From: JBKECF01 sp047974375
GTDB taxonomy: Bacteria > Bacillota > Clostridia > Lachnospirales > CAMZNU01
NCBI GenBank assembly: GCA_047974375.1
Contig: JBKECF010000081.1
Coordinates: forward strand, 62,001 to 126,000
Direction: 5' to 3'
Length of the DNA stretch: 64,000 bases
Under the pieces are notes generated by a model. The model saw only the letters and a list, made by a program, of their open reading frames with translations. It was not told where the DNA came from and searched no databases. This document shows, piece after piece, positions 50,961 to 59,714 of the stretch (position 1 is its first letter; each line of letters opens with the position of its first letter). A program made the translations under genes and the position numbers.

Positions 50961-51269
50961 ATGTACACTGTTGAATATTTACCAATAGCAAAAGATGATA
51001 TGGTAGGTATATTAAATTATATTAGTAATGACTTGCAAAGTCCGTTAGTCGCTGATAAATTTGTCGATGAAATGGTTGAGAAAATTGAATGTTTATCATT
51101 GTTTTCTTATAGTAATTTTGTTTATTTTCCGGTACGTCAACTAGAAAAGGAATATAGAAAATTATTGATGAAAAATTTTATCATATTTTATTATGTTGAT
51201 GAGAAGAGTAAGGTTGTTACTGTTGCTAGAGTTTTGTATAACAGGAGAAATATTAGTATTTTAGACTAG
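50961..51269 (+). CDS. RelE/ParE family toxin
   Basis: A 102-residue RelE/ParE superfamily protein: 'YTVEYLPIAKDDMVGILNYI' begins the first strand and helix, 'YFPVRQLEKEYRKLLMKNFIIFYYVDEKSKVVTVARVLYNRR' the central sheet and last strand. The terminal 'ARVLYNRRNI' is typical of ParE-type toxins. Such toxins inhibit gyrase (ParE) or cleave mRNA on ribosomes (RelE); sequence alone cannot separate the two. It is encoded directly after its antitoxin, and the pair is framed by two repeat copies (A2, A3). AAAGGG precedes ATG by 9 nt. Confidence 0.92.
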   Translation: MYTVEYLPIAKDDMVGILNYISNDLQSPLVADKFVDEMVEKIECLSLFSYSNFVYFPVRQLEKEYRKLLMKNFIIFYYVDEKSKVVTVARVLYNRRNISILD

Positions 51270-51284
51270 TGACAACAAAATCAT

Positions 51285-51472
51285 AATCAATAAGCCTATC
51301 CGTCAGTGGGGCTTGTCCCCCTTTACTGACGGAATTTTTGATCTACAAAAATTAAAGGCTTTGCGTTTATAGAGCTGTAAATCTATGCTTTACGGCTGGA
51401 CTATGCAACAAAGAAAGCAAAATTTAGAGATAGCATTGAAGTGGGGTTTAATTTTTACGGTTAATCAAACTT
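51285..51472 (+). repeat. Dispersed palindromic element, family A, long copy (A3)
   Basis: Left end CAATAAGCCTATCCGTCAGT, perfect-ended hairpin CCGTCAGTGGGG...ACTGACGG (51299-51332), right end GTGGGGTTTAATTTTTACGG. The interior has a degenerate hairpin module near 51372-51403 (GAGCT, 7-bp stem with one mismatch, loop TAT). It begins 16 bp after the toxin gene. Confidence 0.7.
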
Positions 51473-51522
51473 CAAATTCATTTCTTATAAAAAAACATTT
51501 TAAAATATTCATAATTATTTGC

Positions 51523-52293
51523 CTACAATTCCTCATCTGTTAGGTTTTGTTTTTCTAAACTAATATCCCTTACATATAATCCTTCAGTAGTAGCCATTTT
51601 ACTTATTAGATCAAAATTTTCAAAAATTAGACATGGTAATAATAAATCATCCACATTCATTATTATATTCAAATCAGTAAAATAAATATCTAAATCAACA
51701 AAATCTTTTAAAGCCATATCTACCAAATAAACAAACAGATCAATTGTATCATTATTTAAGTAGAAAACTTTATTAGTTAAATAATCTTGTTTCCTAAAAG
51801 GGAAATAATGATTTTCAATAAATTCGTCTATATCTTCAAAAATCGTTGTTTCAAAGTAAACATTATTATCATAACCAATTAGCATAAATATTAATTTACT
51901 AAAGGCATCAACATAGTAGCTAGAGTTATATCGACTAAATTCAAATCTTTTGTCTATGAAAAAATTATCTTCCCCTAAATACATATCAGTATCAAAATAC
52001 TTGTGATAATCCCTTTTACTTACTTGATAGTGAAAGTGGTTAAAAAACTTACAAAATACTAAATCATTTTTCATGGATTTTGGTAAAAAATCAATGAGAA
52101 AATAATTAGGAATATTTTTTTTAGTTTCTTCAAGGTCAAAGACCATGTCGAAAAAATATCTATTATCGCCATCATATACTTCGTCTATATCATCTATTGA
52201 GAGTGGCAAATCATTAAATATATTATATTTCTTATCCATGTCTTTTAAAAAAAAGTATTTTAATTTTTTCTTATTTGTTTTCTTAATCTCCAA
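51523..52293 (-). CDS. Acidic cytoplasmic protein, probable immunity protein
   Basis: A 256-residue protein with no signal peptide or membrane segment, very rich in Asp, Phe and Tyr ('IFNDLPLSIDDIDEVYDGDN', 'FEDIDEFIENHYFPF'). I do not recognise the family. The TTG at 52293 is the likely start because GGGGGAG lies 5 nt upstream and because it overlaps the end of the preceding toxin-like frame by 11 bp; a GTG at 52311 lacks a site. Strong acidity, lack of export signal and overlap with a secreted toxin-like frame are the usual marks of an immunity protein of a polymorphic toxin. This is inference from context. Confidence 0.65.
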   Translation of the reverse strand: MEIKKTNKKKLKYFFLKDMDKKYNIFNDLPLSIDDIDEVYDGDNRYFFDMVFDLEETKKNIPNYFLIDFLPKSMKNDLVFCKFFNHFHYQVSKRDYHKYFDTDMYLGEDNFFIDKRFEFSRYNSSYYVDAFSKLIFMLIGYDNNVYFETTIFEDIDEFIENHYFPFRKQDYLTNKVFYLNNDTIDLFVYLVDMALKDFVDLDIYFTDLNIIMNVDDLLLPCLIFENFDLISKMATTEGLYVRDISLEKQNLTDEEL

Positions 52294-52861
52294 ATATTCT
52301 CCCCCTACCATCTAAAGTGGCTATTCTTCCGCCTTTTTTATCTTTAAGTTTCCAGTTTTCTTTATGTTGTTCCCTATCTTTTTCAATGGTCCAACCAGTT
52401 TTTTTATTTTTCCATTGGACTGTTTTCTCATGAACTTCTTGGTCGAAATCACCTAAACGCACGCTACCATCTGGATTTTGCAGTCTGTTTGGAATACCAT
52501 CGGCAATACGTATCCAATCCTTAACAGCATTAAATACATATGTGCCAGTAACATAAACAACGCCACCAACAATAATTGCACCTGTACCAATTAGTGCTAC
52601 TTGCCCAATATCAGGTATAAAGTAAATAGGATATGCATATCTGGCATTACTATTTGCTGTATTTTCTAATTCATTTGGGTCATAAGAATTTAATATATTG
52701 TCAAATTCTTCCTTTGTTATACTTTTACCATCAACAACAATTAACTCATCTGTATTATATAGAACAGCGGTGAATAACTGTTCATTAGCAAATGTTGTAT
52801 TGGATGGAAAAATAGTAATGATTAAAATAAAACTTATTAATCGTTTGAATTTTGTCTTTAA
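52283..52861 (-). CDS. Secreted toxin-like protein without a standard start codon
   Basis: A minus-strand frame open from 52885 to the stop at 52283, containing no ATG. From the TTA at 52861 it encodes 192 residues that look like a real protein: basic N-terminus and signal peptide ('RLISFILIITIFPSNTTFA'), a short region, a Gly-rich hydrophobic segment ('IGQVALIGTGAIIVGGVVY'), and a charged C-terminal domain ending 'WKLKDKKGGRIATLDGRG'. GGAGGA lies 10 nt before TTA; an ATT at 52867 is also in frame. A TTG at that TTA codon would be an ordinary start, so one base change may have silenced the gene, or a rare start is used. The layout is that of secreted polymorphic toxins, and the tail reminds me of their small RNase domains. 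The downstream overlapping gene would be its immunity protein. Confidence 0.65.
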   Translation of the reverse strand, partial: LKTKFKRLISFILIITIFPSNTTFANEQLFTAVLYNTDELIVVDGKSITKEEFDNILNSYDPNELENTANSNARYAYPIYFIPDIGQVALIGTGAIIVGGVVYVTGTYVFNAVKDWIRIADGIPNRLQNPDGSVRLGDFDQEVHEKTVQWKNKKTGWTIEKDREQHKENWKLKDKKGGRIATLDGRGRIFGD

Positions 52862-53000
52862 AAAAATAAGTCCTCCGTGTAAATATTAAATATTGTGATT
52901 GTTGTATAAGTCTAACAAAGAAAAACAGATTTATCAACTTTTAAATAAAGGTGCAGCATTTGTTTTTTTGATGTGGGTTTGAAATTGCTATAATTTGGCA

Positions 53001-53029
53001 TTGATTAAATAGTGAAAATAAGCTAAAAT
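53001..53029 (+). promoter_or_regulatory. Promoter of the lactonase gene
   Basis: TTGATT (53001-53006), 17-bp spacer, TAAAAT (53024-53029), 36 bp before the ATG at 53065. Confidence 0.5.
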
Positions 53030-53064
53030 CTATAGTATTAAGAGAGATTAAATTGGAGGATATT

Positions 53065-54108
53065 ATGGAGAACTTAGAAGAAAATTTTTTATTAACTGGT
53101 GGATATAGTGAAAATGGTGGTGGTATTTCATCATACAAATGGGATAAAAAAACAAAAAGTATTTTGTTATGCTCTATTGACAATGATTGTGAAAATCCAT
53201 CATACTTAGCAATGCATCCATCAGGCAAATTTATATATGCTGTAAATGAAATTGACAGTGCTGCAAAAATATCGGCTCATTATTTTAATGAGAGTACAGG
53301 GGATATAAGTAAAATTAATGAGTGTAGTGCTAAAGGTGCGGGAATGTGCCATTTATTTGTAAACTCTAAAGGGACTGTTGTGTACGGTGGCAATTATAAC
53401 TCTGGGAGCTTAGTTGCATTTCAGATTAATAATAATGGAAGCTTAGGTAAATTACTGTCGAATATTGAGCACAAAGGCTCTAGTATTCACGAAAGGCAGA
53501 AAGGCTCTCATGTGCATCAAGTAATATTTGATAAAAAAGAAAATTATTTAATTTGTGTAGACTTTGGAACAGATATTATATATACCTATAAAGTTAATGA
53601 TGACGGTAGTATTTTAGAAAATACATGTATTGAAAATCCAACTCCAAAAGGTGAAGGACCACGCCATTTAGTATTTTCACCTAGTGGAAAAGAGGCATAT
53701 GCCATAAGTGAATTAGGTAATAAAATATTAAGATTTGCATACAATGAAAAAGGTGGCTTTAAACTATTAAATGAAATATCAATTGTAAGTGAGGATAGGA
53801 TAAAAGATGACGTAACAGGTGGTGAAATTATGATTTCACCTAAAACAGGTATAATTTATGCATCTGTTAGAGGCATAGATGAGATAGTAGCTGTAGAAGT
53901 AAGTAAAGTGGGTACTATGAATATAGTTGGACGTTTTTCTAGTTTTGGCAAATCCCCGAGAATGTTTTCTTTTAGCAAAAATGGCGAGTATTTATTTGTT
54001 TCTAACCAACTGAGCAATAGTGTTGTTGCTGTAAAAATGAATGGTATAATTGGTGAGAAAATAAGTAAAATAATTGTACCTGATGTAAGTTTTTCTGTAC
54101 TTGTATAA
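53065..54108 (+). CDS. Lactonase family protein (7-bladed beta-propeller)
   Basis: A 347-residue protein of the Pgl/YkgB lactonase family. Repeated blade motifs are clear: 'PSYLAMHPSGKFIYAVNE', 'GAGMCHLFVNSKGTVVYGGNY', 'GSHVHQVIFDKKENYLICVD', 'GEGPRHLVFSPSGKEAYAIS', 'GKSPRMFSFSKNGEYLFVSNQ'. Family members hydrolyse 6-phosphogluconolactone, though many are uncharacterised. The ATG at 53065 has TTGGAGG upstream. No sugar-phosphate genes are adjacent. A good terminator follows. Confidence 0.88.
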   Translation: MENLEENFLLTGGYSENGGGISSYKWDKKTKSILLCSIDNDCENPSYLAMHPSGKFIYAVNEIDSAAKISAHYFNESTGDISKINECSAKGAGMCHLFVNSKGTVVYGGNYNSGSLVAFQINNNGSLGKLLSNIEHKGSSIHERQKGSHVHQVIFDKKENYLICVDFGTDIIYTYKVNDDGSILENTCIENPTPKGEGPRHLVFSPSGKEAYAISELGNKILRFAYNEKGGFKLLNEISIVSEDRIKDDVTGGEIMISPKTGIIYASVRGIDEIVAVEVSKVGTMNIVGRFSSFGKSPRMFSFSKNGEYLFVSNQLSNSVVAVKMNGIIGEKISKIIVPDVSFSVLV

Positions 54109-54148
54109 AATTTAGTTGGGTATAATAATAAAAAATATATAAAAATGC

Positions 54149-54180
54149 AAAAAGAGCGATGGATTTTCGCTCTTTTTTAA
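54149..54180 (+). terminator. Terminator after the lactonase gene
   Basis: AAAAAGAGCG, loop ATGGATTTT, CGCTCTTTTTT. Confidence 0.85.
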
Positions 54181-54181
54181 T

Positions 54182-54447
54182 TAAAGTTTTGGTCAAGCTC
54201 TGGTTGTTCCTTTCAGGAACTACTCGACTTGAAAGCTATTTTCACTTTGTATATGCTTCATTTTAAAACCCCAAACGATATTTACGCTTTTTTATATTAT
54301 ACTATATTTTAAGATTTTGACACAGTCTGTCGAGTCTGCTACCAACTTTTATAAAAGTTGGTGGGGCTGGTTGCTTGCTTGAACAGTAAAGCAAGGCTTT
54401 ACGACCACAAAGCACCAAGGTTTTTTCTTTTCAAGAAATCCCCTTGT
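54182..54447. repeat. Repeat-rich intergenic block (family B copy 2 and hairpin modules)
   Basis: This gene-free block holds at least three hairpins. 54201-54225 (minus): GAGTA, stem GTTCCT, loop GAA, stem AGGAAC, AACCA. 54341-54365: CCAACTTTTATAAAAGTTGG. 54381-54407 (plus): GAACA, stem GTAAAGC, loop AAG, stem GCTTTAC, GACCA. The part 54362-54447 matches repeat B1 at 25812-25876 in inverted orientation. The middle (54240-54320) is AT-rich with no visible gene. Confidence 0.65.
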
Positions 54448-54453
54448 ATTATA

Positions 54454-55788
54454 TTAAATAATACCCTGTGCGTACATTGCGTTGGCTACTTTTAAAAATC
54501 CAGCAATATTTGCACCTACTACAAGGTTATCTGGCTGGCCGTATTCTATAGCAGCGGCATCGGCGTTATTATAGATATTAACCATTATGTCATGAAGTTT
54601 TGCATCAACTTCTTCGAAAGTCCAAGAGTAACGCATACTATTTTGGCTCATTTCTAATGCAGATGTGGCAACGCCACCGGCATTAGCTGCTTTAGCAGGA
54701 CCAAATAAAATTTTATTTTTCAAAAATACTTCAATGGCTTCTGGAGTAGAAGGCATATTTGCGCCTTCGCCTACAGCAATACAGCCATTTTTAATTAATA
54801 TTTTAGCAGATTCTTCATTTATTTCATTTTGAGTTGCAGATGGTAGAGCTATATGGCAAGGAATTGTCCAAATTCCAGAGCAGCCTTCATGAAATTCAGC
54901 GTCTTTATGTATATCTACGTAGGCGCTTATACGCTTGCCTTCAACTTCCTTAAGTTGTTTTACTGTATCAAGGTTAATGCCGTCTTTGTGGTATATGTAT
55001 CCGCTGGAATCACTAAGAGCGACAACTTTGCCACCTAGCTGTGTTGCTTTTTCTGCTCCGTAAATAGCAACATTACCAGAACCAGAAATAATAACGGTTT
55101 TATCTTTAAAAGAATTACCTTTGGATTTTAACATTGCCTCTACAAAGTAGCACATGCCATAGCCTGTAGCCTCTGTACGTGCAAGGCTGCCACCGTAGGA
55201 AAGACCTTTTCCTGTTAATACACCAACAAACTCATTTTTAATTCGCTTGTATTGACCATACATGTAACCGATTTCACGACCTCCAACACCAATATCGCCA
55301 GCGGGTACATCTGTGTCAGCACCGATATGTCTACTAAGTTCAGTCATAAAACTTTGACAAAAACGCATAATTTCACCATCAGATTTACCTTTTGGATTAA
55401 AATCGGAACCACCTTTACCACCACCAATTGGCAAACCTGTTAAGGAATTTTTAAGAATTTGTTCAAATCCTAAAAATTTTATAATGCTAAGATTTACTGA
55501 TGGGTGAAACCTAAGTCCACCTTTGTAAGGACCAATTGCACTATTAAATTCAATTCTATATCCTCTATTTACATTTACTTTTCCATTATCGTCGACCCAT
55601 GGAACACGGAAAATAATTTGGCGTTCTGGTTCAACAAGACGAGAAAAAATTCCAGCTTTTACCCACTCAGGATTTTTTTCGGCAACAGGTTCAAGGCATT
55701 CAAGTACTTCTGTTACTGCTTGATGAAATTCTGGTTCATTTGGATTTCGATTTAAAACTTCTTCTAAAACAGGTTTTAAAATTTTCAT
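54454..55788 (-). CDS. gdhA: NADP-type glutamate dehydrogenase
   Basis: A 444-residue hexameric glutamate dehydrogenase. Visible are 'YKGGLRFHPSVNLSIIKFLG', the catalytic lysine loop 'PIGGGKGGSDFNPKGKSDGE', 'DVPAGDIGVGGREIGYM', and the nucleotide-binding 'VIISGSGNVAIYGAEKA'. It interconverts 2-oxoglutarate plus ammonia and glutamate; length and sequence fit the small clostridial type. The ATG at 55788 has TGGAGG 7 nt upstream; an in-frame extension to 55902 has no ribosome site. It is monocistronic. Confidence 0.95.
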   Translation of the reverse strand: MKILKPVLEEVLNRNPNEPEFHQAVTEVLECLEPVAEKNPEWVKAGIFSRLVEPERQIIFRVPWVDDNGKVNVNRGYRIEFNSAIGPYKGGLRFHPSVNLSIIKFLGFEQILKNSLTGLPIGGGKGGSDFNPKGKSDGEIMRFCQSFMTELSRHIGADTDVPAGDIGVGGREIGYMYGQYKRIKNEFVGVLTGKGLSYGGSLARTEATGYGMCYFVEAMLKSKGNSFKDKTVIISGSGNVAIYGAEKATQLGGKVVALSDSSGYIYHKDGINLDTVKQLKEVEGKRISAYVDIHKDAEFHEGCSGIWTIPCHIALPSATQNEINEESAKILIKNGCIAVGEGANMPSTPEAIEVFLKNKILFGPAKAANAGGVATSALEMSQNSMRYSWTFEEVDAKLHDIMVNIYNNADAAAIEYGQPDNLVVGANIAGFLKVANAMYAQGII

Positions 55789-56095
55789 GTAAGACCTCCA
55801 TGTTTTTAAAATAGAAATATCTATTTGTATTTCGTATTTACAGTTAATTATTAAAATAATGCTATCATAAAAAAATGACAAATTCAATAATTTACAATTC
55901 ATTTTATATTATATTAAGTATAACTAAAATTTCTAATAAAAAATATTTACCTTAATTATAAGGGGGAATTTGCTGTGCATTAATATACTATTAAATATGA
56001 GTATTTTTTTTGAAATAAAAATATAAAAACTTTCATAAAGTAAAAATATTTAAATATATGGTAAAATAACTATAGCTACAAAAAAAGGAGGAAAT
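55789..56095. other. AT-rich divergent intergenic region gdhA/nadE
   Basis: About 300 bp of very AT-rich DNA between two divergent genes. It must hold promoters for both; GGTAAAAT at 56061-56068 is a plausible -10 region for nadE, but no clear -35 box was found. No gene, repeat or strong hairpin was seen. Confidence 0.4.
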
Positions 56096-56833
56096 ATGTT
56101 TAATTCGAAAAAAGTTAAAGATGAGATTGTGCAATGGACAAAGAAATATTTTGAAGAAAATGCCACATTGGAAACAAAGGCTGTAGTGGGTATAAGTGGT
56201 GGGAAAGATAGTTCAGTTGTTGCTGCATTATGTGTAGAGGCATTGGGAAAAGAGCGTGTATATGGCGTGCTAATGCCACAGGGGGAACAAGGGGACATTG
56301 ATGTTTCCTTGGATCTATGCAAGGCGTTAGGTATTGATTATGTTGTTTTAAACATTAAAGAGCCTATTGACTTATTATATGAGGAATTTAATAGTAAAGA
56401 TTTAAAATTAAATGATGTGGCAACTTTTAACACCCCGGCTAGAATAAGAATGACCACCATTTATGCTGTTTCGGCAATGGTAGGTGGTAGAGTTGCCAAT
56501 ACTTGCAATTTAAGCGAAGATTGGGTTGGCTATGCTACAAAGTTTGGTGATGGTGCAGGTGACTTTAGCTTATTGAGCAGCTTGACTGTTACAGAGGTAA
56601 AGTCAGTAGGTAAAGAACTTGGATTATCGGATAAATTTACAGAAAAAGTGCCTATAGATGGGCTTTGTGGTAAAACAGATGAGGAGAATTTGGGCTTTAC
56701 TTATGAGGTTCTCGACAAATATATCCGTGAGGGTGTTTGTAATAATATGGAAGTAAAAGAAAAAATAGATTATTTAAATAAAATTAATTTACATAAGGTT
56801 CGACCTATGGCTATGTATAAAATGTTGGGTTAA
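56096..56833 (+). CDS. nadE: NAD+ synthetase (ammonia-dependent)
   Basis: A 245-residue NadE. The PP-loop for ATP pyrophosphatase chemistry is 'VGISGGKDSSVVAALC' (residues ~35-50), and 'FNTPARIRMTTIYAVS', 'NTCNLSEDWVGYATKFGDGAGDFS' and 'PIDGLCGKTDEENLGFTYEVLD' are family signatures. There is no glutaminase domain, so ammonia is the nitrogen donor. It completes NAD synthesis from nicotinate adenine dinucleotide, the route fed by pncB at 42316. AGGAGG precedes ATG by 6 nt. Confidence 0.95.
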   Translation: MFNSKKVKDEIVQWTKKYFEENATLETKAVVGISGGKDSSVVAALCVEALGKERVYGVLMPQGEQGDIDVSLDLCKALGIDYVVLNIKEPIDLLYEEFNSKDLKLNDVATFNTPARIRMTTIYAVSAMVGGRVANTCNLSEDWVGYATKFGDGAGDFSLLSSLTVTEVKSVGKELGLSDKFTEKVPIDGLCGKTDEENLGFTYEVLDKYIREGVCNNMEVKEKIDYLNKINLHKVRPMAMYKMLG

Positions 56834-57024
56834 AGTTCGTTACATTTAAAAAAACTCTGGATGACGCCCAGAGTTGAAAGTGTGCAGAAATCTGTGAAAA
56901 AGCAAATCAATCATAGAAAAATAACGATGAATTACTATCAACTAAAATTATAGTATTATTCTCTGGATTTTTGTTTCACAAAAACTAAATGCTCCGCATT
57001 TATCAGCCGTTCACCGCTGTTCTA

Positions 57025-57050
57025 CAAAATATATTGTCAAAATATATTGT
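57025..57050. repeat. 13-bp tandem direct repeat
   Basis: CAAAATATATTGT occurs twice in succession. Confidence 0.8.
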
Positions 57051-57199
57051 CAATTACAAATATTAAAAATTAATAAAAATGTGTAATTTAAATAAAGCAG
57101 AAATGAATAATTAGACACACTCGCATTTATTTCACAGTCATATTTATTTTATAGTATCTTTTGTTGAGTGTATAGAGTGTTAACATGCAATGAAATATT

Positions 57200-57228
57200 T
57201 TGTAAAGATAAAATTTACACTATATAAT
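57200..57228 (+). promoter_or_regulatory. Promoter of the beta-galactosidase gene
   Basis: TTGTAA (57200-57205), 17-bp spacer, TATAAT (57223-57228), 33 bp before the ATG at 57262. Confidence 0.6.
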
Positions 57229-57261
57229 TGTTAAAAACAACATTTAATAATGGAGGTAAAA

Positions 57262-59034
57262 ATGGGAATACTATCATATAAAAATAAAGATTTTTTTATG
57301 GACGATAAAAAGTATAGAATATTATCCGGAGCAATACATTATTTTAGAGTTGTACCAGAATACTGGGAGGATCGTTTAAAAAAATTAAAAGCTTGCGGAT
57401 TTAATACAGTGGAAACTTATACTTGTTGGAATTTACACGAACCAAAGGAAGGTCACTTTGATTTTTCCGGAATTTTAGATGTAGAAAAGTTTATAAAAAC
57501 GGCGAATGATTTAGGTTTAAAAGTAATTCTAAGACCAGGACCATATATATGCGCAGAATGGGATTTTGGCGGTTTGCCATCATGGTTATTAAAATACAAA
57601 GAAATGCGAATACGTTGCTATGATGTTAATTTTATTAGCAAAGTACGTGCATATTACAAAGAACTTTTTAATAGAGTGGGCAAATATTTATCAACAAATG
57701 GAGGAAATGTAATTGCTGTGCAGATAGAAAATGAATACGGCAGTTACGGTAATGATAAAAAATATTTACAGGCTATTGTTGACATATATAAAGAAAATAA
57801 TGTTGATTGTTTGCTTTTTACTTCCGATGGAGGTACTTTATTTATGCTTAACGGAGGTACTATGGAAAATTATTTAACTACCTTAAATTTTGGTAGTGAA
57901 CCAGAAGAGAATTTCTCGGTTTTAGATAAATTTAAAAAAGATCAACCTCTTATGTGCTGTGAATATTGGAATGGGTGGTTTGATCATTGGTATAGTGAAC
58001 ATAATACTAGAGCCTCAGGAGATACGGCTGAAGTTTTTGATAGAATGCTAAAAATGAACGCATCAGTAAATTTTTATATGTTTCATGGAGGTACAAATTT
58101 TGCCTTTAATAACGGTGCGAATTTTCAAGTAACAGATGGAGTAGGGGAATATCAACCTACCATTACAAGCTATGATTATAATTGTCCCATAAGTGAAAGC
58201 GGTGATATGACGCCGAAATATTTTGCTATAAAAGAGGTGATTGAAAAACATTTTGGTAAAGTGCCCAAAATAACTGTAGAAAATTTACCTAAAGAAAATT
58301 ATGGAGCCGTTGTATTAGACAAAAAGGCTAGTTTATTTAAAAATATAGATGAAATTTCTACATCCGTTGAATCTTCATATACACAAACTATGGAAGAGTT
58401 AAATCAAAATTTTGGTTTCATACTATATAGTACAGTGTTAAAAGGTCCTTTTGAAGAATGTGAAATTGAAATACTAGGTTTGCATGATAGAGCTATTATC
58501 TACATAGATGGCGAGCAAAAAGGAATTAAGGAAAGAACAAATAAAAGAAATGATATAATAAAAATTGCCTTAGATTTTAATCAAGAGGTAAAATTGGATA
58601 TTTTAGTAGAAAATTTAGGCCGAATAAATTATGGACCATTTATGAAAGATGAAAAAGGGATAATAGGAGGAGTAAGAGTAGGAAATATCTTCCATTCAGG
58701 ATGGATAATTAGTCCTATACCCCTTGAAAAAAATGATATTACCAATATAAAATTTGAAGATAATAAAATAAATGATCAGCCTATTTTTATGAAAGGTAAC
58801 TTTCTCGTAGAAGAATGTTGCGACACATTTGTAAGGTTAGATGGATTTACTAAAGGAAATGTATTTGTAAATGGCTTCAATATAGGTAGATACTGGAATA
58901 CAGCAGGACCGCAGAAAACTTTATATTTACCAGCTCCTTTATTAAAAAAAGGGAATAATGAAATAATTGTTTTTGAATTAGAAAAGGCGGAAACGGATTT
59001 AATTTTATTAACAGATGTTGAAGATTTAGGGTAG
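57262..59034 (+). CDS. Beta-galactosidase, glycoside hydrolase family 35
   Basis: A 590-residue GH35 enzyme. The N-terminal catalytic barrel shows 'LSGAIHYFRVVPEYWEDRL', 'YTCWNLHEPKEG', 'LRPGPYICAEWDFGGLPSWLL', the acid/base glutamate in 'QIENEYGSYG' and the nucleophile glutamate in 'CCEYWNGWFDHW'. The C-terminal half has the usual jelly-roll domains, ending 'GFNIGRYWNTAGPQKTLYLP'. No signal peptide is seen, so it acts in the cytoplasm on imported beta-galactosides. GGAGG is 6 nt before the ATG at 57262. The sugar importer at 44.6-48 kb could supply its substrate, but the two are not linked in an operon. Confidence 0.94.
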   Translation: MGILSYKNKDFFMDDKKYRILSGAIHYFRVVPEYWEDRLKKLKACGFNTVETYTCWNLHEPKEGHFDFSGILDVEKFIKTANDLGLKVILRPGPYICAEWDFGGLPSWLLKYKEMRIRCYDVNFISKVRAYYKELFNRVGKYLSTNGGNVIAVQIENEYGSYGNDKKYLQAIVDIYKENNVDCLLFTSDGGTLFMLNGGTMENYLTTLNFGSEPEENFSVLDKFKKDQPLMCCEYWNGWFDHWYSEHNTRASGDTAEVFDRMLKMNASVNFYMFHGGTNFAFNNGANFQVTDGVGEYQPTITSYDYNCPISESGDMTPKYFAIKEVIEKHFGKVPKITVENLPKENYGAVVLDKKASLFKNIDEISTSVESSYTQTMEELNQNFGFILYSTVLKGPFEECEIEILGLHDRAIIYIDGEQKGIKERTNKRNDIIKIALDFNQEVKLDILVENLGRINYGPFMKDEKGIIGGVRVGNIFHSGWIISPIPLEKNDITNIKFEDNKINDQPIFMKGNFLVEECCDTFVRLDGFTKGNVFVNGFNIGRYWNTAGPQKTLYLPAPLLKKGNNEIIVFELEKAETDLILLTDVEDLG

Positions 59035-59075
59035 TTACTTATTTATATGAGAAATAATATATTTAATATTAGTAC

Positions 59076-59103
59076 TTGAAAAAAAACGTATTAATGCTAA
59101 AAT
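59076..59103 (+). promoter_or_regulatory. Promoter of the V4R-GGDEF operon
   Basis: TTGAAA (59076-59081), 16-bp spacer, TAAAAT (59098-59103), 62 bp before the ATG at 59166. Confidence 0.5.
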
Positions 59104-59165
59104 TAAGTTAAGGTTAGGCTATACTTAAATTCATATAAAAATTGTTTGCAGAAAGGTGAGATGTT

Positions 59166-59714
59166 ATGTTTAAACTATTTGAAGAAAAAGACGAAAGCAA
59201 GTTCACTTGGGATAGTATAGGTGAGGTAAAGGTAGGTAGATCCAATTTAGGCTTGGAGATGCCGGTTTTTGTTTATCGCCTATTCCAATTTACAATTAAG
59301 GATGAGTTGTCCAAAAGATTTGGTAAAGATGTAGCCAATGATATTTTTAGGAACTCAGGCTTTTTAGCTGGTAAGGAGTTTGCAAATAATGTGTTGGACC
59401 TGGAGCTAGGTTTAGACGAATTTATTGCAGACTTACAGCAAGTACTAGAAATAAATAAAATAGGAATTTTAAGAGTTGAGTTATTAGACTTAGAAAATGG
59501 TCACTTAATAGTTACTATTGATGAAGACTTAGACTGCTCTGGATTACCAATTACTAACGAAACAGTGTGTACATATGATGAAGGATTTTTGACTGGTATA
59601 TTGCAAGTATATACAAAAGAAAATTTTGTAGTTAAGGAAATAGATTGCTGGGCAACAGGAGCCAGAGTATGCCGTTTCGAAGGGAAGGTGGAGCGCCTTG
59701 GTAGTGATGCCTGA
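59166..59714 (+). CDS. V4R (4-vinyl reductase) domain protein
   Basis: A 182-residue stand-alone V4R-domain protein. The conserved end of the domain, 'EIDCWATGARVCRFEGK', is seen near residue 165, together with 'RNSGFLAGKEFANNVLDL'. V4R domains are small-molecule or metal-binding sensory modules, known from XylR/DmpR activators and chlorophyll synthesis proteins. The gene overlaps the diguanylate cyclase gene by 1 bp (TGATG), which strongly suggests that it supplies a sensory input to that enzyme. The ligand is unknown. AAGGTGAG precedes ATG. Confidence 0.85.
   Translation: MFKLFEEKDESKFTWDSIGEVKVGRSNLGLEMPVFVYRLFQFTIKDELSKRFGKDVANDIFRNSGFLAGKEFANNVLDLELGLDEFIADLQQVLEINKIGILRVELLDLENGHLIVTIDEDLDCSGLPITNETVCTYDEGFLTGILQVYTKENFVVKEIDCWATGARVCRFEGKVERLGSDA

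Larger units (their letters stand above)
56834..57261. other. Intergenic stretch between nadE and the beta-galactosidase gene
   Basis: Contents: a hairpin ACTCTGG-ATGACGC-CCAGAGT (56849-56876) without a T-run, perhaps a weak terminator of nadE; a hairpin TAAATGC-TCC-GCATTTA (56986-57002) followed by CAGCCGTTCACCGCTGTTC; a 13-bp tandem repeat at 57025-57050; and a promoter at 57200-57228. No gene was seen. Confidence 0.5.

Noticed and set aside
55789..55902. N-terminal extension of glutamate dehydrogenase
   Set aside because: Not conserved in the family as I know it and lacking a ribosome site, whereas the ATG at 55788 has TGGAGG at the right distance.
56986..57002. Another GAGCA...GACCA hairpin module
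   Set aside because: The stem (7 bp) and 3-nt loop fit, but the flanks do not match; left as a plain hairpin.
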